Positions 35,802 through 47,093 of a DNA stretch of 56,572 bases are shown here, one piece after another. The notes below the pieces were generated by a model that was given only the letters and a program-made list of their open reading frames with translations, ran no database searches and was not told the origin of the DNA. Source of the stretch: Oscillospiraceae bacterium. GTDB lineage: Bacteria > Bacillota > Clostridia > Oscillospirales > Acutalibacteraceae. The position numbers and the translations under genes were made by a program. Where the stretch lies: NCBI GenBank assembly GCA_028697255.1, contig JAQVFM010000005.1, positions 1-56,572 on the forward strand. Reading direction: 5' to 3'. Numbering within the stretch: position 1 is the stretch's first letter; each line of letters opens with the position of its first letter.

Positions 35802-38800
35802 TTAAAGCTGGTTATTTGCGCCATTTTCAACGACATTGGAATCATTGTCGCTGTCTCCGCTGCCACTGTCTTCAAGCAGACCTCTGAGTGTTGCAATATA
35901 CCCGCTGTCAGGTGCATCCAAATGCATGTTCGCGATATGAATATCAGAGTATCTTTGCAAGCCTGTTCCGGCGGGAATCAGTTTTCCAATGATCACGTTT
36001 TCCTTAAGGCCAAGCAGCGGATCTACCTTGCCCTTAATGGAAGCCTCGGTTAAAACACGTGTGGTTTCCTGGAAGGACGCTGCCGACAAGAAGCTGTCTG
36101 TTGCAAGTGATGCTTTGGTGATACCCATCAAAACCGGCTTACAGGTAGCTTCGGTCAAGTCGGTTTCGCCTTTAGCAATACGGCTGCGTATTGCTGCATT
36201 TTGTTCGTTAAAGTCCGACTTGTCAACAACTGACCCCGATAGCAGTGTTGTGCTTCCGGGATTTTCAATACGCACTTTTCGCATCATTTGACGAATGATT
36301 ACTTCAATGTGCTTATCGTTGATATCAACCCCCTGCATTCTGTAAGTGCGCTGTACTTCCTGTATAAGATAGTTTTGCACAGCCTGTTCTCCGTTAACTG
36401 CAAGAATGTCGTGTGGGTTGACATATCCCTCGGTAAGCCGCTCCCCGGCCTTTACAACCTGACCTTCCTTCACACGTATGCGCGAGCCAAATGGTATTGC
36501 ATAAGAACGCTCGTCAACATCACCGTCTACGGTTTTTGTGACAATAACCGCACGCTTCTTCTTTTCTTCGCCGAATCGAACAACTCCGTCGATTTCAGTG
36601 ATATATGCAAGGTGTTTTGGCTTGCGCGCTTCAAACAGCTCCTCAACACGGGGCAGACCCTGCGTGATATCCTCAATGGACACTATGCCGCCTGTGTGGA
36701 AAGTACGCATTGTAAGCTGTGTGCCGGGCTCACCGATTGATTGTGCCGCAATTATACCGACAGCCTCGCCCGTCGAAACCGTGCCCACGGAAGCAAGATT
36801 TGAGCCATAGCACTTGCCGCATACTCCGTGTTTTGCGCGACAAGTAAGCACTGAACGGATTTTAACGCGTTCAACCTTGTATTTGTTGACGAGAAAATCT
36901 GCGTCATTGTCACTAAGCATTTTGTCACGCTTAATTACCACTTCTCCTGTTTCAGGATCCAAGAAATCATCGACTAAATATCGACCTACAAGCCTTTCTG
37001 ACAGGGGCTCTATCAGTTCGTTACCGTCGCGTATATCATATACTTCAATACCGTCTTCAGTACCGCAATCGGTTGTACGGATAATCACGTCTTGTGCTAC
37101 GTCTACCAGACGACGGGTCAAATAACCCGAGTCGGCCGTACGCAGCGCGGTGTCGGCAAGTCCTTTTCTGGCACCGCGCGAAGAAAGGAAGTATTCAAGA
37201 ACATTAAGGCCCTCTCGGTAGTTGGCTCGTATCGGAACCTCTATAGTACGTCCCGATGTGTTGGCAATAAGTCCGCGCATTCCTGCAAGCTGCCGAATCT
37301 GTGCGATAGAACCGCGCGCACCCGAATCAGACATCATAAAAATCGGGTTGTAAGGATCAAGGTTTTTATTTAGTGCAGAGGTAACTTTATTTGTCGTTTC
37401 GTTCCACGTTTCTATAACCTTGCGATAGCGTTCATCGTCGCTAATCAGACCACGTTTATACAGCTTTGTAATCGTGTCAATCTGCTGCTCGGCCTCATTT
37501 ATGAGACTTTGCTTTTCAGGCGGTATGGTTGCGTCATTTATAGCTATTGTCAATGCCGCTTTTGTCGAGTATTTAAAGCCCAGTTCCTTTATATCGTCAA
37601 GGACAACCGAGGTTTTGGCGGTACCGTGAACCTTAATGCACCTTTCTATAATACGGGACAGCTGCTTTTTATCAACTTTGAATTCAACCTCATATCGGAA
37701 TTTGTTCTCGGGCAAGGTCCGGTCTACAAACCCTAAATCTTGAGGTATCGACCTGTTAAATATAACACGTCCGATCGTCGTTTCTATTAAACGGTTCTGT
37801 ATTTTTCCGTCAATTTCTGCAGAGCGGCGCACCTTGATTTTGGCATGAAGACCTATTATCCCTTCGAAGTAAGCCATAACTGCTTCGTCTTCATCACGGA
37901 ATATTTTACCTTCGCCCAGCTCGCCCGGCTTTTCTATTGTGAGATAATATGAACCCAGTACCATATCCTGAGTAGGAACCGTAACGGGTCGTCCGTCAGA
38001 GGGCTTGAGCAAATTGCCGGCAGCAAGCATCAAAAAGCGAGCTTCGGCCTGTGCTTCAGCCGATAACGGTACGTGAACTGCCATTTGGTCGCCGTCAAAG
38101 TCTGCATTAAATGCAGTACAAACCAGCGGATGGAGCTTTATTGCGCGACCCTCGACAAGAACAGGCTCAAACGCCTGAATGCCAAGACGGTGCAGCGTGG
38201 GGGCGCGGTTAAGCATCACAGGATGATCCTTGATTACAATTTCAAGCGCATCCCATACTTCGGGTCGAACACGCTCGACCATTTTGCGGGCAGATTTAAT
38301 GTTGCCCGCTATGCCGGTTTCGACAAGCCGCTTCATTACAAACGGCTTAAACAATTCAAGAGCCATTTCTTTCGGTAATCCGCATTGATACATTTTTAGT
38401 TCGGGACCGACGACTATAACCGAACGCCCCGAATAGTCTACGCGCTTGCCGAGCAAGTTTTGGCGAAAACGTCCCTGCTTTCCCTTGAGCATATCTGACA
38501 GCGATTTGAGCGGGCGATTGTTGGGACCGGTAACGGGACGGCCGCGACGACCGTTATCTATCAGAGCGTCGACAGCCTCTTGAAGCATCCGCTTTTCGTT
38601 GCGCACAATAATGTCCGGTGCGCCCAAATCGAGCAGCCTTGTAAGCCGGTTGTTGCGGTTAATTACGCGGCGGTACAGGTCATTTAAATCTGAGGTTGCA
38701 AAACGGCCGCCGTCCAGTTGAACCATGGGGCGAAGGTCGGGTGGAATTACCGGAATTACATTCATAATCATCCATTCGGGTCGGTTTCCCGACTGCCGAA

Positions 38801-39446
38801 AAGACTCCACGACCTCAATCCTTTTGAGCAGCCGCGCGCGCTTCTGACCTGTGGCACCCTCAAGCTCTTGCTTGAGCTCTTCAGAAAGTTTATCCAAGTC
38901 AATTTCACTAAGCAGCTTTTGAATGTATTCCGCTCCCATACCGGCGTCAAATTCGTCCTCATATTTTTCACGCATGTCGCGGTAATCTTTTTCGTTAATT
39001 ACCTGTAGTTTTTCAAGCGGCGTGCGGCCGGGATCCACCACGATATAGGACGCGAAATAAAGCACCTGTTCCAAAAGACGGGGAGAAAGATCCAGTATAA
39101 GCCCCATTCGTGACGGAATGCCCTTAAAATACCAGATGTGGGATACCGGGGCTGCAAGTTCAATATGCCCCATACGCTCGCGCCGTACCTTTGAGCGCGT
39201 GACTTCCACGCCGCACCTATCGCAAATTTTACCTTTATAGCGTATACGCTTATATTTACCGCAATGACATTCCCAATCTTTTTGCGGACCGAATATGCGC
39301 TCACAAAATAAACCGTCACGTTCGGGTTTTAATGTGCGATAGTTTATTGTTTCAGGTTTTTTAACCTCTCCGTTGGACCACTCGCGAATCTGTTCAGGGG
39401 AGGCCAGACCAATCTTTATTGAGTCGAATACGTTAAATTCCATCAT
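35802..39446 (-). CDS. rpoC: RNA polymerase subunit beta'
   Basis: Largest RNA polymerase subunit, 1214 residues. It carries the N-terminal zinc finger ([20 protein letters not shown], about 60-80), the catalytic Mg motif NADFDGD near 449-455 and the second zinc site ([13 protein letters not shown], about 870-885). [20 protein letters not shown] marks the trigger loop region. The C-terminus is short, acidic and Ser/Asp/Asn-rich. GGGAGGG lies 10 bases before the ATG. It is 20 bases after rpoB. Confidence 0.98.
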   Translation of the reverse strand: MMEFNVFDSIKIGLASPEQIREWSNGEVKKPETINYRTLKPERDGLFCERIFGPQKDWECHCGKYKRIRYKGKICDRCGVEVTRSKVRRERMGHIELAAPVSHIWYFKGIPSRMGLILDLSPRLLEQVLYFASYIVVDPGRTPLEKLQVINEKDYRDMREKYEDEFDAGMGAEYIQKLLSEIDLDKLSEELKQELEGATGQKRARLLKRIEVVESFRQSGNRPEWMIMNVIPVIPPDLRPMVQLDGGRFATSDLNDLYRRVINRNNRLTRLLDLGAPDIIVRNEKRMLQEAVDALIDNGRRGRPVTGPNNRPLKSLSDMLKGKQGRFRQNLLGKRVDYSGRSVIVVGPELKMYQCGLPKEMALELFKPFVMKRLVETGIAGNIKSARKMVERVRPEVWDALEIVIKDHPVMLNRAPTLHRLGIQAFEPVLVEGRAIKLHPLVCTAFNADFDGDQMAVHVPLSAEAQAEARFLMLAAGNLLKPSDGRPVTVPTQDMVLGSYYLTIEKPGELGEGKIFRDEDEAVMAYFEGIIGLHAKIKVRRSAEIDGKIQNRLIETTIGRVIFNRSIPQDLGFVDRTLPENKFRYEVEFKVDKKQLSRIIERCIKVHGTAKTSVVLDDIKELGFKYSTKAALTIAINDATIPPEKQSLINEAEQQIDTITKLYKRGLISDDERYRKVIETWNETTNKVTSALNKNLDPYNPIFMMSDSGARGSIAQIRQLAGMRGLIANTSGRTIEVPIRANYREGLNVLEYFLSSRGARKGLADTALRTADSGYLTRRLVDVAQDVIIRTTDCGTEDGIEVYDIRDGNELIEPLSERLVGRYLVDDFLDPETGEVVIKRDKMLSDNDADFLVNKYKVERVKIRSVLTCRAKHGVCGKCYGSNLASVGTVSTGEAVGIIAAQSIGEPGTQLTMRTFHTGGIVSIEDITQGLPRVEELFEARKPKHLAYITEIDGVVRFGEEKKKRAVIVTKTVDGDVDERSYAIPFGSRIRVKEGQVVKAGERLTEGYVNPHDILAVNGEQAVQNYLIQEVQRTYRMQGVDINDKHIEVIIRQMMRKVRIENPGSTTLLSGSVVDKSDFNEQNAAIRSRIAKGETDLTEATCKPVLMGITKASLATDSFLSAASFQETTRVLTEASIKGKVDPLLGLKENVIIGKLIPAGTGLQRYSDIHIANMHLDAPDSGYIATLRGLLEDSGSGDSDNDSNVVENGANNQL

Positions 39447-39465
39447 ACAGTGAATGCCCTCCCTT

Positions 39466-42400
39466 TTATATTAGTTCCGTATCAAAATCTAAAGTTAAAT
39501 CCGAATCATCATTGCCACCATTGTCCGGCACGTCAATGTCATTGTCATCAAGATTGGGCTCCTCGACCTCAAAGCCTTGAAGCTCATCCTCGCTGGTCAC
39601 GTTTTGGAAGGCTTCGTCATCAATTGCCACCATGTTGACCTCTTCATCATCGTCAAATGTTTGTTTTAAATCTATTTCCTGATTGTCTTTGTTAAGCACC
39701 TTTACATCAAGTGCAAGCGACTGAAGCTCTTTTACAAGCACCTTAAAGGATTCGGGAATGCCCGATTGCGGCACATTCAGTCCCTTAACAATTGATTCGT
39801 AGGTTTTAACACGGCCCACAACATCGTCGGATTTTACCGTAAGAATTTCCTGCAAGGTGTATGCAGCGCCATAGGCTTCAAGCGCCCATACTTCCATTTC
39901 GCCAAAACGCTGACCTCCGAATTGAGCCTTACCGCCCAGAGGCTGCTGAGTGACAAGCGAATAAGGTCCGGTCGAACGGGCATGTATTTTATCATCTACA
40001 AGATGGTGAAGTTTTAGGAAATACATATATCCTACAGTTACCGGATTATCAAAGGGCTCACCGGTTCGGCCATCATACAAGATAGTTTTGCCGTCATTGC
40101 TTTTGCCCGCTTTGACGAGAAATTCCCTGACATCACTTTCATGCGCGCCATCAAATACGGGGGTCATAACCTTAAAGCCAAGTGCATGGGCTGCATAGCC
40201 CAAGTGTGTTTCAAGAACCTGGCCGATGTTCATACGCGATGGGACACCCAGGGGATTGAGCACTATATCCAAAGGCGTTCCGTCGGGAAGAAACGGCATA
40301 TCCTCGCTGGGCAGTATCCTCGATATGACACCCTTGTTACCGTGACGGCCCGCCATTTTATCGCCGACGCTGATTTTGCGTTTTTGTGCTACATAGCAGC
40401 GGACAACCATGTTAACACCGGGGCTTAATTCATCGCAGTTTTCGCGAGTGAACCTTTTAACGTCTACAACAATCCCGTACTCGCCATGAGGCACTCTAAG
40501 CGATGTGTCACGCACCTCGCGCGCTTTTTCACCAAATATTGCACGAAGCAGCCGCTCCTCGGCCGTAAGCTCGGTTTCACCCTTTGGTGTAACCTTTCCG
40601 ACAAGGATATCGCCGGAACGCACTTCCGCCCCGACATGAATTATGCCGCGCTCATCCAAATCTTTAAGCGCATCTTCGCCGACATTGGGTATATCGCGTG
40701 TAATTTCTTCCGCACCAAGCTTGGTATCGCGCGCCTCTATCTCATATTCCTCAATATGAATTGAAGTAAATGTGTCGTCGCGCACTAACTTTTCATTTAT
40801 CAGAATTGCGTCCTCGTAATTATAGCCCTCCCACGGCATAAACCCTATAAGGACGTTTTTACCCAGCGATATTTCGCCGTTTGAAGTGGACGGGCCGTCG
40901 GCTATGACTTGCTTGGCTTCAACATGCTGACCGGCCGAAACAATCGGGCGCTGGTTTATGCAAGTGCCCTGGTTGGAGCCCTTAAATTTTATTAAATTAT
41001 AGGTATCGAGCTCCTGGTCGCTGTCGCGTTTTATGACGATGCGGTTTGCCGACACAGATGTGACAGTACCTGCCTCTTTAGCAACAACGACAACACCGGA
41101 ATCAACTGCCGCCTTGTATTCCATGCCGGTACCGACAATCGGGGATTCGGTTTTAATTAAAGGCACCGCCTGACGTTGCATGTTAGAACCCATGAGAGCA
41201 CGGTTAGCATCGTCGTTTTCCAAAAATGGGATCATTGCCGTTGCAACGGAAACGACCATTTTTGGCGACACATCCATGTAATCGGCCTTTTCACTCTCAA
41301 TTTCAAGAAATTCGTTTCTAAATCGGGCGTTTACTTTAGGGCGGACAAATCTTCCCTGCTCATCTAAAGGTTCGTTTGCCTGCGCAACAATGTATTCATC
41401 TTCAATATCAGCAGGCATATATACCACTTCATCGGTGACAATGCCTGTCGATTTGTCAACTTTTCTGAAAGGGGACTCGATAAAACCATATTCGTTGATG
41501 CGAGCATATGTCGCAAGATAAGATATAAGACCGATGTTTGGCCCTTCCGGGGTTTCAATCGGACACATACGGCCGTAATGGCTGTAATGTACGTCACGCA
41601 CCTCAAAACCGGCGCGATCACGCGACAAGCCGCCGGGTCCAAGTGCCGATAACCGCCTTTTATGTGTTAACTCGGCAAGCGGGTTTGTTTGATCCATAAA
41701 CTGCGATAGCGGTGAGGAACCAAAAAACTCCTTAATTGATGCAACAACCGGGCGGATATTTATCAACGCCTGCGGTGTAATAACATCCATATCCTGCGCT
41801 TGTAGCGTCATGCGCTCGCGAATTACACGCTCCATGCGGGAAAAGCCGATTCTAAACTGGTTTTGCAGCAGCTCGCCAACCGAACGGATACGGCGGTTGC
41901 CCAGATGGTCGATATCATCGACTGAACCGACACCGTGAGCCAAACAATTAATATAGTTGATTGAAGCCAGTATATCGTCGCTGATTATATGCTTGGGCAC
42001 AAGATCGTCGGCACGCGCACGTATGGTTTCGCGAAGCGATTCTTCGTCTTTGCAGGTGTCTAAAATTTCCCTAAGAACCGAATAGCGTACATACTCGCGA
42101 ATTCCCAGTTCCTTTGCATCAAAGCTTATATAACGCTGAATGTCAACCATTCCGTTGGATACGATTTTTACCTCGCGGCTTTCACCCTGCTCCTCAACTG
42201 ATACATAAGCAACGTTGATACCCGACTGTTCAATTTCAACCGCTTTTTCGTGGTCGATAAGATCGCCAGCCTCAGCTAAAACCTCTCCGGTTTCAGGGTG
42301 GACAATCGGTCGGCTCAACCTCATGCCGGACAAGCGGTCTGAAAGGGCAAGCTTTTTGTTGTACTTATATCTGCCGACGCGAGAAAGATCATAGCGGCGT

Positions 42401-43188
42401 GAATCAAAAAACAGGCTATCCAGATGTTGTTGCGAATTTTCCACGGTAAGTGGTTCGCCGGGACGCAGCTTGCGGTAGACTTCAAGCAACGCCTCTTCGG
42501 TATTTTTTGTTATATCCTTTTCTATTGTTGCATGGATACGCTCATCATCACCAAAAAAATCAAGCAGCTCGGCATCAGTGCCCAGCCCCAATGCACGGGC
42601 AAAAACGGTTATGGGTATTTTTCGGTTTTTATCAATTCTAACATAAAAAACATCAAACGAATCTGTTTCATATTCCAGCCATGCACCGCGATTTGGAATC
42701 ACCGTGGCGTTGAATATTTTTTTGCCGGAATTGTCATAGCTCATGCTGTAATATACACCGGGTGAACGTACAAGCTGCGATACAATGACGCGCTCGGCGC
42801 CGTTTATAATGAATGTTCCCTTATCGGTCATAAGAGGGAAGTCACCCATAAACACTTCGGATTCCTTAATCTCGCCTGTTTCCTTATTAATAAGGCGAGC
42901 CTTTACACGCAAAGGGGCGGCATATGTGACATCCCGCTCCTTACATTGCTCAACTGTATATTTCGGAGTGTCGTTTATTCGATAATCAACAAACTCAAGC
43001 ACAAGTTTTCCGGTATAGTCGGTAACCGAGGCCATATCCTCGAACACCTCCCGAAGCCCCTCCTCAATGAACCACTTGTACGAGTTTTTCTGTACCTCGA
43101 TAAGGTTGGGCATATCCAGAACCTCGTTTATTTTGGAGAAGCTCATGCGTGTATTGTTACCAAGCTTCACCGGTTTGACATTCGCCAT
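39466..43188 (-). CDS. rpoB: RNA polymerase subunit beta
   Basis: Beta subunit, 1240 residues. The rifampicin-binding cluster reads [20 protein letters not shown], the drug-sensitive form. [26 protein letters not shown] and the C-terminal [20 protein letters not shown] are all present. The tail after residue 1170 is very acidic. TTAGGAG is upstream; the ATG at 43188 is preferred to the GTG at 43200 that nearly overlaps it. In most bacteria rpoB follows rplL, but here it is on the opposite strand and distant. Confidence 0.98.
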   Translation of the reverse strand: MANVKPVKLGNNTRMSFSKINEVLDMPNLIEVQKNSYKWFIEEGLREVFEDMASVTDYTGKLVLEFVDYRINDTPKYTVEQCKERDVTYAAPLRVKARLINKETGEIKESEVFMGDFPLMTDKGTFIINGAERVIVSQLVRSPGVYYSMSYDNSGKKIFNATVIPNRGAWLEYETDSFDVFYVRIDKNRKIPITVFARALGLGTDAELLDFFGDDERIHATIEKDITKNTEEALLEVYRKLRPGEPLTVENSQQHLDSLFFDSRRYDLSRVGRYKYNKKLALSDRLSGMRLSRPIVHPETGEVLAEAGDLIDHEKAVEIEQSGINVAYVSVEEQGESREVKIVSNGMVDIQRYISFDAKELGIREYVRYSVLREILDTCKDEESLRETIRARADDLVPKHIISDDILASINYINCLAHGVGSVDDIDHLGNRRIRSVGELLQNQFRIGFSRMERVIRERMTLQAQDMDVITPQALINIRPVVASIKEFFGSSPLSQFMDQTNPLAELTHKRRLSALGPGGLSRDRAGFEVRDVHYSHYGRMCPIETPEGPNIGLISYLATYARINEYGFIESPFRKVDKSTGIVTDEVVYMPADIEDEYIVAQANEPLDEQGRFVRPKVNARFRNEFLEIESEKADYMDVSPKMVVSVATAMIPFLENDDANRALMGSNMQRQAVPLIKTESPIVGTGMEYKAAVDSGVVVVAKEAGTVTSVSANRIVIKRDSDQELDTYNLIKFKGSNQGTCINQRPIVSAGQHVEAKQVIADGPSTSNGEISLGKNVLIGFMPWEGYNYEDAILINEKLVRDDTFTSIHIEEYEIEARDTKLGAEEITRDIPNVGEDALKDLDERGIIHVGAEVRSGDILVGKVTPKGETELTAEERLLRAIFGEKAREVRDTSLRVPHGEYGIVVDVKRFTRENCDELSPGVNMVVRCYVAQKRKISVGDKMAGRHGNKGVISRILPSEDMPFLPDGTPLDIVLNPLGVPSRMNIGQVLETHLGYAAHALGFKVMTPVFDGAHESDVREFLVKAGKSNDGKTILYDGRTGEPFDNPVTVGYMYFLKLHHLVDDKIHARSTGPYSLVTQQPLGGKAQFGGQRFGEMEVWALEAYGAAYTLQEILTVKSDDVVGRVKTYESIVKGLNVPQSGIPESFKVLVKELQSLALDVKVLNKDNQEIDLKQTFDDDEEVNMVAIDDEAFQNVTSEDELQGFEVEEPNLDDNDIDVPDNGGNDDSDLTLDFDTELI

Positions 43189-43343
43189 AGGCCCGTTCAC
43201 TCCTAAGTCTAATATTTAAAACTACAATCACATGTTCGCCGAAACGACCAAAAAAAATAGCGGAAAGGTCTTGTTTTGTTTCACATTTTGTGATATACTA
43301 AATCCGCTAATGGGAACACCTATCCATGATTATGCAGTATACT

Positions 43344-43372
43344 ATAGTACACCTTTTAACAAAGCTTGTCAA
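43344..43372 (-). promoter_or_regulatory. Promoter of the rpoB-tuf block
   Basis: On the minus strand TTGACA (43372-43367), a 17-base spacer and TACTAT (43349-43344) lie about 156 bases upstream of the rpoB start, leaving a long leader. Confidence 0.75.
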
Positions 43373-43570
43373 TTGCTAATTTGCATATTGGCGGCTTTTT
43401 TTACATCTTTTTTACAATTTTGAGTTTTGGCAGCATTTTTTTAAATATTCATACCAAATAAGTTTAGCACCAAGCAGGCTGCAATGCATGATGAAACACG
43501 TGGCAGCGTTGTTGGATTTATGCAATATTGTCATTGACATAACAGAAATTTGCAGACTGTAAAATTTTAC

Positions 43571-43599
43571 TTGAAAATATACATTACATACTGTAGAAT
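43571..43599 (+). promoter_or_regulatory. Promoter of efp
   Basis: TTGAAA (43571-43576), a 17-base spacer and TAGAAT (43594-43599), 48 bases before the efp ATG. Confidence 0.7.
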
Positions 43600-43647
43600 A
43601 TAGTTCAGATTATTGTGCTCATATATGTGAAAGGATTGGATATAAAA

Positions 43648-44205
43648 ATGATTTCTGCAGGTGATTTTCGCAACGGTGTTACTTTTGAGATGGACGGAAA
43701 CGTTTACCAGATAATTGAATTTCAGCATGTAAAGCCGGGCAAGGGCGCGGCCTTTGTTCGCACAAAAATTCGCAATGTGATTGCCGGTTCTGTGGTTGAA
43801 AAGACCTTTAGCCCAACCGATAAATTCCCGACCGCCTATGTTGAAAGAAGAGATATGGAATACTCATACAACGACGGCGATTTATATTATTTCATGGATT
43901 TGGAATCTTATGAGCTTATGCCGCTAAACAAAGACGTGCTATCAGACAATTTTAAATACGTTAAGGAGAATATGGTGTGCAAGGTCATATCATACAAGGG
44001 CGTTGTTTTTGGGGTCGAGCCGCCCAATTTCGTGGAACTCAAAGTGACAAAGACCGAACCCGGTTTTAAGGGAGACACGGCCACAAATGTGACTAAGCCG
44101 GCTACACTTGAAACGGGGGCCGAGATCCGTATTCCGCTGTTTATTGACGAGGGCGAAACAATTCGTGTGGACACGCGTACCGGCGAGTATATGGAGCGTG
44201 CATGA
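43648..44205 (+). CDS. efp: Elongation factor P
   Basis: EF-P rescues ribosomes stalled at polyproline. The 185 residues match the family exactly. The tip loop [10 protein letters not shown] carries Lys32, the position modified in many species. An Arg there would be expected in the EarP type, so this is the lysine class. The ATG at 43648 with AAAGGA upstream gives the canonical [10 protein letters not shown] start. No modification enzyme gene is in the window. Confidence 0.97.
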   Translation: MISAGDFRNGVTFEMDGNVYQIIEFQHVKPGKGAAFVRTKIRNVIAGSVVEKTFSPTDKFPTAYVERRDMEYSYNDGDLYYFMDLESYELMPLNKDVLSDNFKYVKENMVCKVISYKGVVFGVEPPNFVELKVTKTEPGFKGDTATNVTKPATLETGAEIRIPLFIDEGETIRVDTRTGEYMERA

Positions 44206-44368
44206 TAAATATTCTATTTTAAGTGTTGTAAGTTTGGTTGAAAAATGCATAATACTATATAATAATGAATGGCATCAATGCAATTGAACAACTGAACAAA
44301 CAAGGCACCCTTTTTGGGCGCCGACTACAGGGCTGTGAGTCCTGATTATGTAAAGGAGCGATTTAATA

Positions 44369-44812
44369 ATGTCAGTAACAGAAAAAGCATCTTATCTAAA
44401 GGGCTTGGCTGAGGGCCTTGGAATCGACGATTCAACCAAAGAGGGCAAGCTTCTAAATGCGATTGTTGATACGCTGGGCGAAATTTGTGAAAATATGGAC
44501 AGTCTTGAGGCTTACACGACCGAGCTTGGCGAACAGGTTGACAACATCGACGAAGATCTGGATTCACTCGAGTCGGACTATTATGAGGAATATGATGACG
44601 ATGATGATTACGAGTTTTATGAGGATGATGAGTTTTATGATGTAACATGTCCTAACTGTGACGAGGAATTCAGCGTTGACGAAGACACCTTGATTGAGGG
44701 GAATGTTGAATGTCCCAACTGCGGCGAAAAGCTGGAGTTTGACATTGAAGAATGTGATTGCGACGACGATTGTGAATGCAGCTGCCACAGCGATGAGAGT
44801 GAAGAAAACTAA
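44369..44812 (+). CDS. CD1247-type zinc-ribbon protein
   Basis: A 147-residue acidic protein. Residues 1-60 are helical and match the CD1247 N-terminal domain of clostridia (KASYLKGLAEGLGIDDSTKE). A run of Asp, Glu and Tyr follows (about 68-90). Two CPNC pairs (about 93-96 and 114-117) suggest a zinc ribbon. The tail is rich in Cys and Asp (CDCDDDCECSC). The function is unknown. AAAGGAGCG precedes the ATG. It follows efp in the same direction, with a 163-base gap that holds short GC-rich pairing. Confidence 0.8.
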   Translation: MSVTEKASYLKGLAEGLGIDDSTKEGKLLNAIVDTLGEICENMDSLEAYTTELGEQVDNIDEDLDSLESDYYEEYDDDDDYEFYEDDEFYDVTCPNCDEEFSVDEDTLIEGNVECPNCGEKLEFDIEECDCDDDCECSCHSDESEEN

Positions 44813-44837
44813 CGGGTATATTTTGAGTCTGTTCAAT

Positions 44838-44877
44838 TAAATATAGCGGGGCGGCATATGCCGCCCCGCTATATTTA
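44838..44877. repeat. Perfect 40-bp palindrome after the CD1247-type gene
   Basis: From 44838 to 44877 every base pairs with its partner around a central CATATG, with a GC core (GCGGGGCGGC/GCCGCCCCGC) and AT ends. It has no loop, so as DNA it could form a cruciform. As RNA it would be a strong hairpin ending in TATATTTA and could terminate transcription. Confidence 0.9.
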
Positions 44878-44942
44878 TGTCTTCATACCATTGCTATGCA
44901 TTAAGAATAAATTACCAATTTGCCGTGCTCAAAATTTCAATC

Positions 44943-44968
44943 GGAACGCTGAGGACAGCGTTCCCTAC
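44943..44968. repeat. Hairpin repeat, inverse of the 30929-30972 type
   Basis: GGAACGCTG (44943-44951) and CAGCGTTCC (44956-44964) flank an AGGA loop and are followed by CTAC, so the minus strand reads GTAGGGAACGCTG. This ties the family to the GTAGG hairpins. The rest of 44813-45075 holds no gene. Confidence 0.7.
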
Positions 44969-45075
44969 GCTTCATTCTAATCATCTCGCCGTTTTTGAAT
45001 TTTCTATTGAAATAGAATCAAGGCTCTAAATCGCAATTCAAGTTTTTATAAAACACATAGAATGCATAGATAAAT

Positions 45076-45921
45076 TTATTTTACACACCCTGTTACCACG
45101 CGTTCGATGCCGGCAATGTCACGAAAAATCTCTACATTATAAAGTCCCGCATTCTTAAACATATCGGCTACCTCTGCCGCCTGTCCCAAACCAACCTCAA
45201 CGGCACAAATTCCGCCGGGTACAAGTTTTCTAAGCCAGTTGCGAATGATTGCACGGTAAAAAATAAATCCGTCGCCCCCGTCAAGCGCCATAACCGGCTC
45301 ATGCCTGACTTCGCACATCAGATGCGGTATGTCGCTGTTTTTGATATATGGCGGATTTGCTGCTATGGCGTTATAATATTTGTCATCAAACATTGGGGCG
45401 TCTTTGAGCACATCGGCTTTAAAAGCTTTAACGTTTAAATCAGGGTAGCATTCTATATTTTTTTTAAGAAAAAATTGAGCCTGCTCGGACAGCTCGACCG
45501 CCGTAACCGAAGCATCTGTGCAAAGACTCGCTATACCAAGACCGACACAGCCGCTTCCCGCACACAAATCAAGCACACGTGGGTTGTTAACGCCTGTAAG
45601 CAGTTCAGCAGTTTTTTCACACAACAATTCAGTTTCAGGGCGAGGGATTAAAACACCCTCGCCAACTTGTATAGTCAGCGACATAAATCCCCATGTGCCG
45701 ATAATATATTGCAGCGGACGTCCTGTGGCGCGTTGTTCTGTGGCGTCCAAAACAGTGCGGCATATGTCGGCATCAAGCTTCTCGTCGCCCCTGACTGGCA
45801 ATATTCCACGCGACACACCTGTAAAATGCTCGAGCAAGCAGCCGGCATCAAAGGCCGGACTCTCACACCCCGACCTTTCAAGCTTAGATACAATTTCTCT
45901 ATATAGTTTGCGATAAGTCAT
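45076..45921 (-). CDS. prmC: Release factor N5-glutamine methyltransferase
   Basis: Methylates the GGQ glutamine of release factors RF1 and RF2. The 281 residues have the SAM-binding motif VLDLCAGSGCVGLGIA (about 115-130) and the catalytic NPPY at 189-192, the two hallmarks of this family. The N-terminal helical domain (about 1-80) binds the release factor. The gene follows the DUF1385 gene on the same strand, a pairing seen across clostridia, although prfA, its usual neighbour, is not in view. Confidence 0.94.
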   Translation of the reverse strand: MTYRKLYREIVSKLERSGCESPAFDAGCLLEHFTGVSRGILPVRGDEKLDADICRTVLDATEQRATGRPLQYIIGTWGFMSLTIQVGEGVLIPRPETELLCEKTAELLTGVNNPRVLDLCAGSGCVGLGIASLCTDASVTAVELSEQAQFFLKKNIECYPDLNVKAFKADVLKDAPMFDDKYYNAIAANPPYIKNSDIPHLMCEVRHEPVMALDGGDGFIFYRAIIRNWLRKLVPGGICAVEVGLGQAAEVADMFKNAGLYNVEIFRDIAGIERVVTGCVK

Positions 45922-46011
45922 GACTAACCCTATCTTTGTTGCGTTAAAAAATATTATTATTTCTATTTGCGGCTTTGCAACGGGATGCCCCCTGTCGCGC
46001 CGTTTTAATAA

Positions 46012-47058
46012 TTACAGCCGGTCGGATTCCGGATTGTCGGGTATGACAGCTTTAAACGCTTTGATTGCAACCTCAATCATGTCGTCAGTCGGCTCTTTTG
46101 TTGTAACGCGCTGCAGCCAAAGTCCGGGCGCAGATATTGCGCGAACTATCCAGTGGTCAGAGCGTCCGGCCAATTTTATTAACTCATATCCGATGCTTAC
46201 AATTAAAGGTATTGTTAAAATTTTAATACCGGTTCGCACGATCGGAATTGAAGGCTTAATAAATATTGAAATTACAATACCGACAATAAGCATCAATATC
46301 ATAAAGGATGTTCCGCACCGGGGATGGAATCGTATTTGCCGTCTTACATTTTCTATGGTTAGCTCCTCACCCTTTTCATAGCAAAATATTGTTTTATGTT
46401 CTGCACCGTGGTACATGAACACACGGCGTATATCTTTCATAAAAGACACTGCAAATATATACGCGACAAATAAAAGTATGCGCATGAAACCTTCGATCAC
46501 GGCGCGCCAAATATTATTGTCCAGCATGGGGAATATGACACGCAGATGATTGAATAAAAAGACAGGTAGTGTCATAAAAAGACCGATGGAAATTAAAACC
46601 CCTAACACGGCACTGACAATAAGTATCAGCGTCATACCAAAATCTTTTAATCCGCGGGACTTTGATTTGTCAGAAGTTGCAGTTTCCGGCTTTGAATTTT
46701 CAGTACGACATTCGGAGCCGGGCTCATTATTATCACAGGCCACTGTATCAAGTGTAGACGGAGCTATTTTTTGAGACGCTGTATCGTCATCAAGACCTGC
46801 CATTTCGGCAGATCGCATAAGGCAACGATAACCTATTGCCATCGAATCTATAAAATTGAAAACACCGCGTATGAAAGGTAATTTAAAAAATTTAGCGCGA
46901 TTTTTGCCGGCAGTAGCCCAGCTTTTCAGCACGATTTCGCCCGAAACATGCCTTACAGCCATAGAAGTTTTATCGGGACCACGCATCATAACGCCCTCAA
47001 TCAATGCCTGACCGCCTATTGAAGTTTTCTTTTTAACTTTTTCTTTAGCTCTAATCAT
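46012..47058 (-). CDS. DUF1385 membrane protein
   Basis: A 348-residue membrane protein of the DUF1385 family, function unknown. SIGGQALIEGVMMRGPDK near the N-terminus and RVFMYHGAEHKTIFCYE (about 205-221) are the signatures. Four or so hydrophobic helices fall between 140 and 300. A hydrophilic stretch (about 95-135) rich in Ser, Glu and Lys is inserted before the first of them and varies between species. It lies between prmC and the histidine kinase on the minus strand. Confidence 0.88.
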   Translation of the reverse strand: MIRAKEKVKKKTSIGGQALIEGVMMRGPDKTSMAVRHVSGEIVLKSWATAGKNRAKFFKLPFIRGVFNFIDSMAIGYRCLMRSAEMAGLDDDTASQKIAPSTLDTVACDNNEPGSECRTENSKPETATSDKSKSRGLKDFGMTLILIVSAVLGVLISIGLFMTLPVFLFNHLRVIFPMLDNNIWRAVIEGFMRILLFVAYIFAVSFMKDIRRVFMYHGAEHKTIFCYEKGEELTIENVRRQIRFHPRCGTSFMILMLIVGIVISIFIKPSIPIVRTGIKILTIPLIVSIGYELIKLAGRSDHWIVRAISAPGLWLQRVTTKEPTDDMIEVAIKAFKAVIPDNPESDRL

Positions 47059-47093
47059 ATCTTAGCACCTTTCATGTTTTATCTTTATTAAAT

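Larger units (their letters stand above)
43189..43647. other. Divergent promoter region between rpoB and efp
   Basis: No protein gene is supported in these 459 bases. A 63-codon plus-strand frame (43232-43423) has no ribosome-binding site. The region holds the rpoB promoter (43344-43372, minus) and the efp promoter (43571-43599, plus), with a second TTGACA near 43534 that lacks a good partner box. Confidence 0.6.

Noticed and set aside
43232-43423. 63-codon open frame upstream of efp
   Set aside because: No ribosome-binding site, odd composition (many Phe and Cys), and it overlaps the rpoB promoter.
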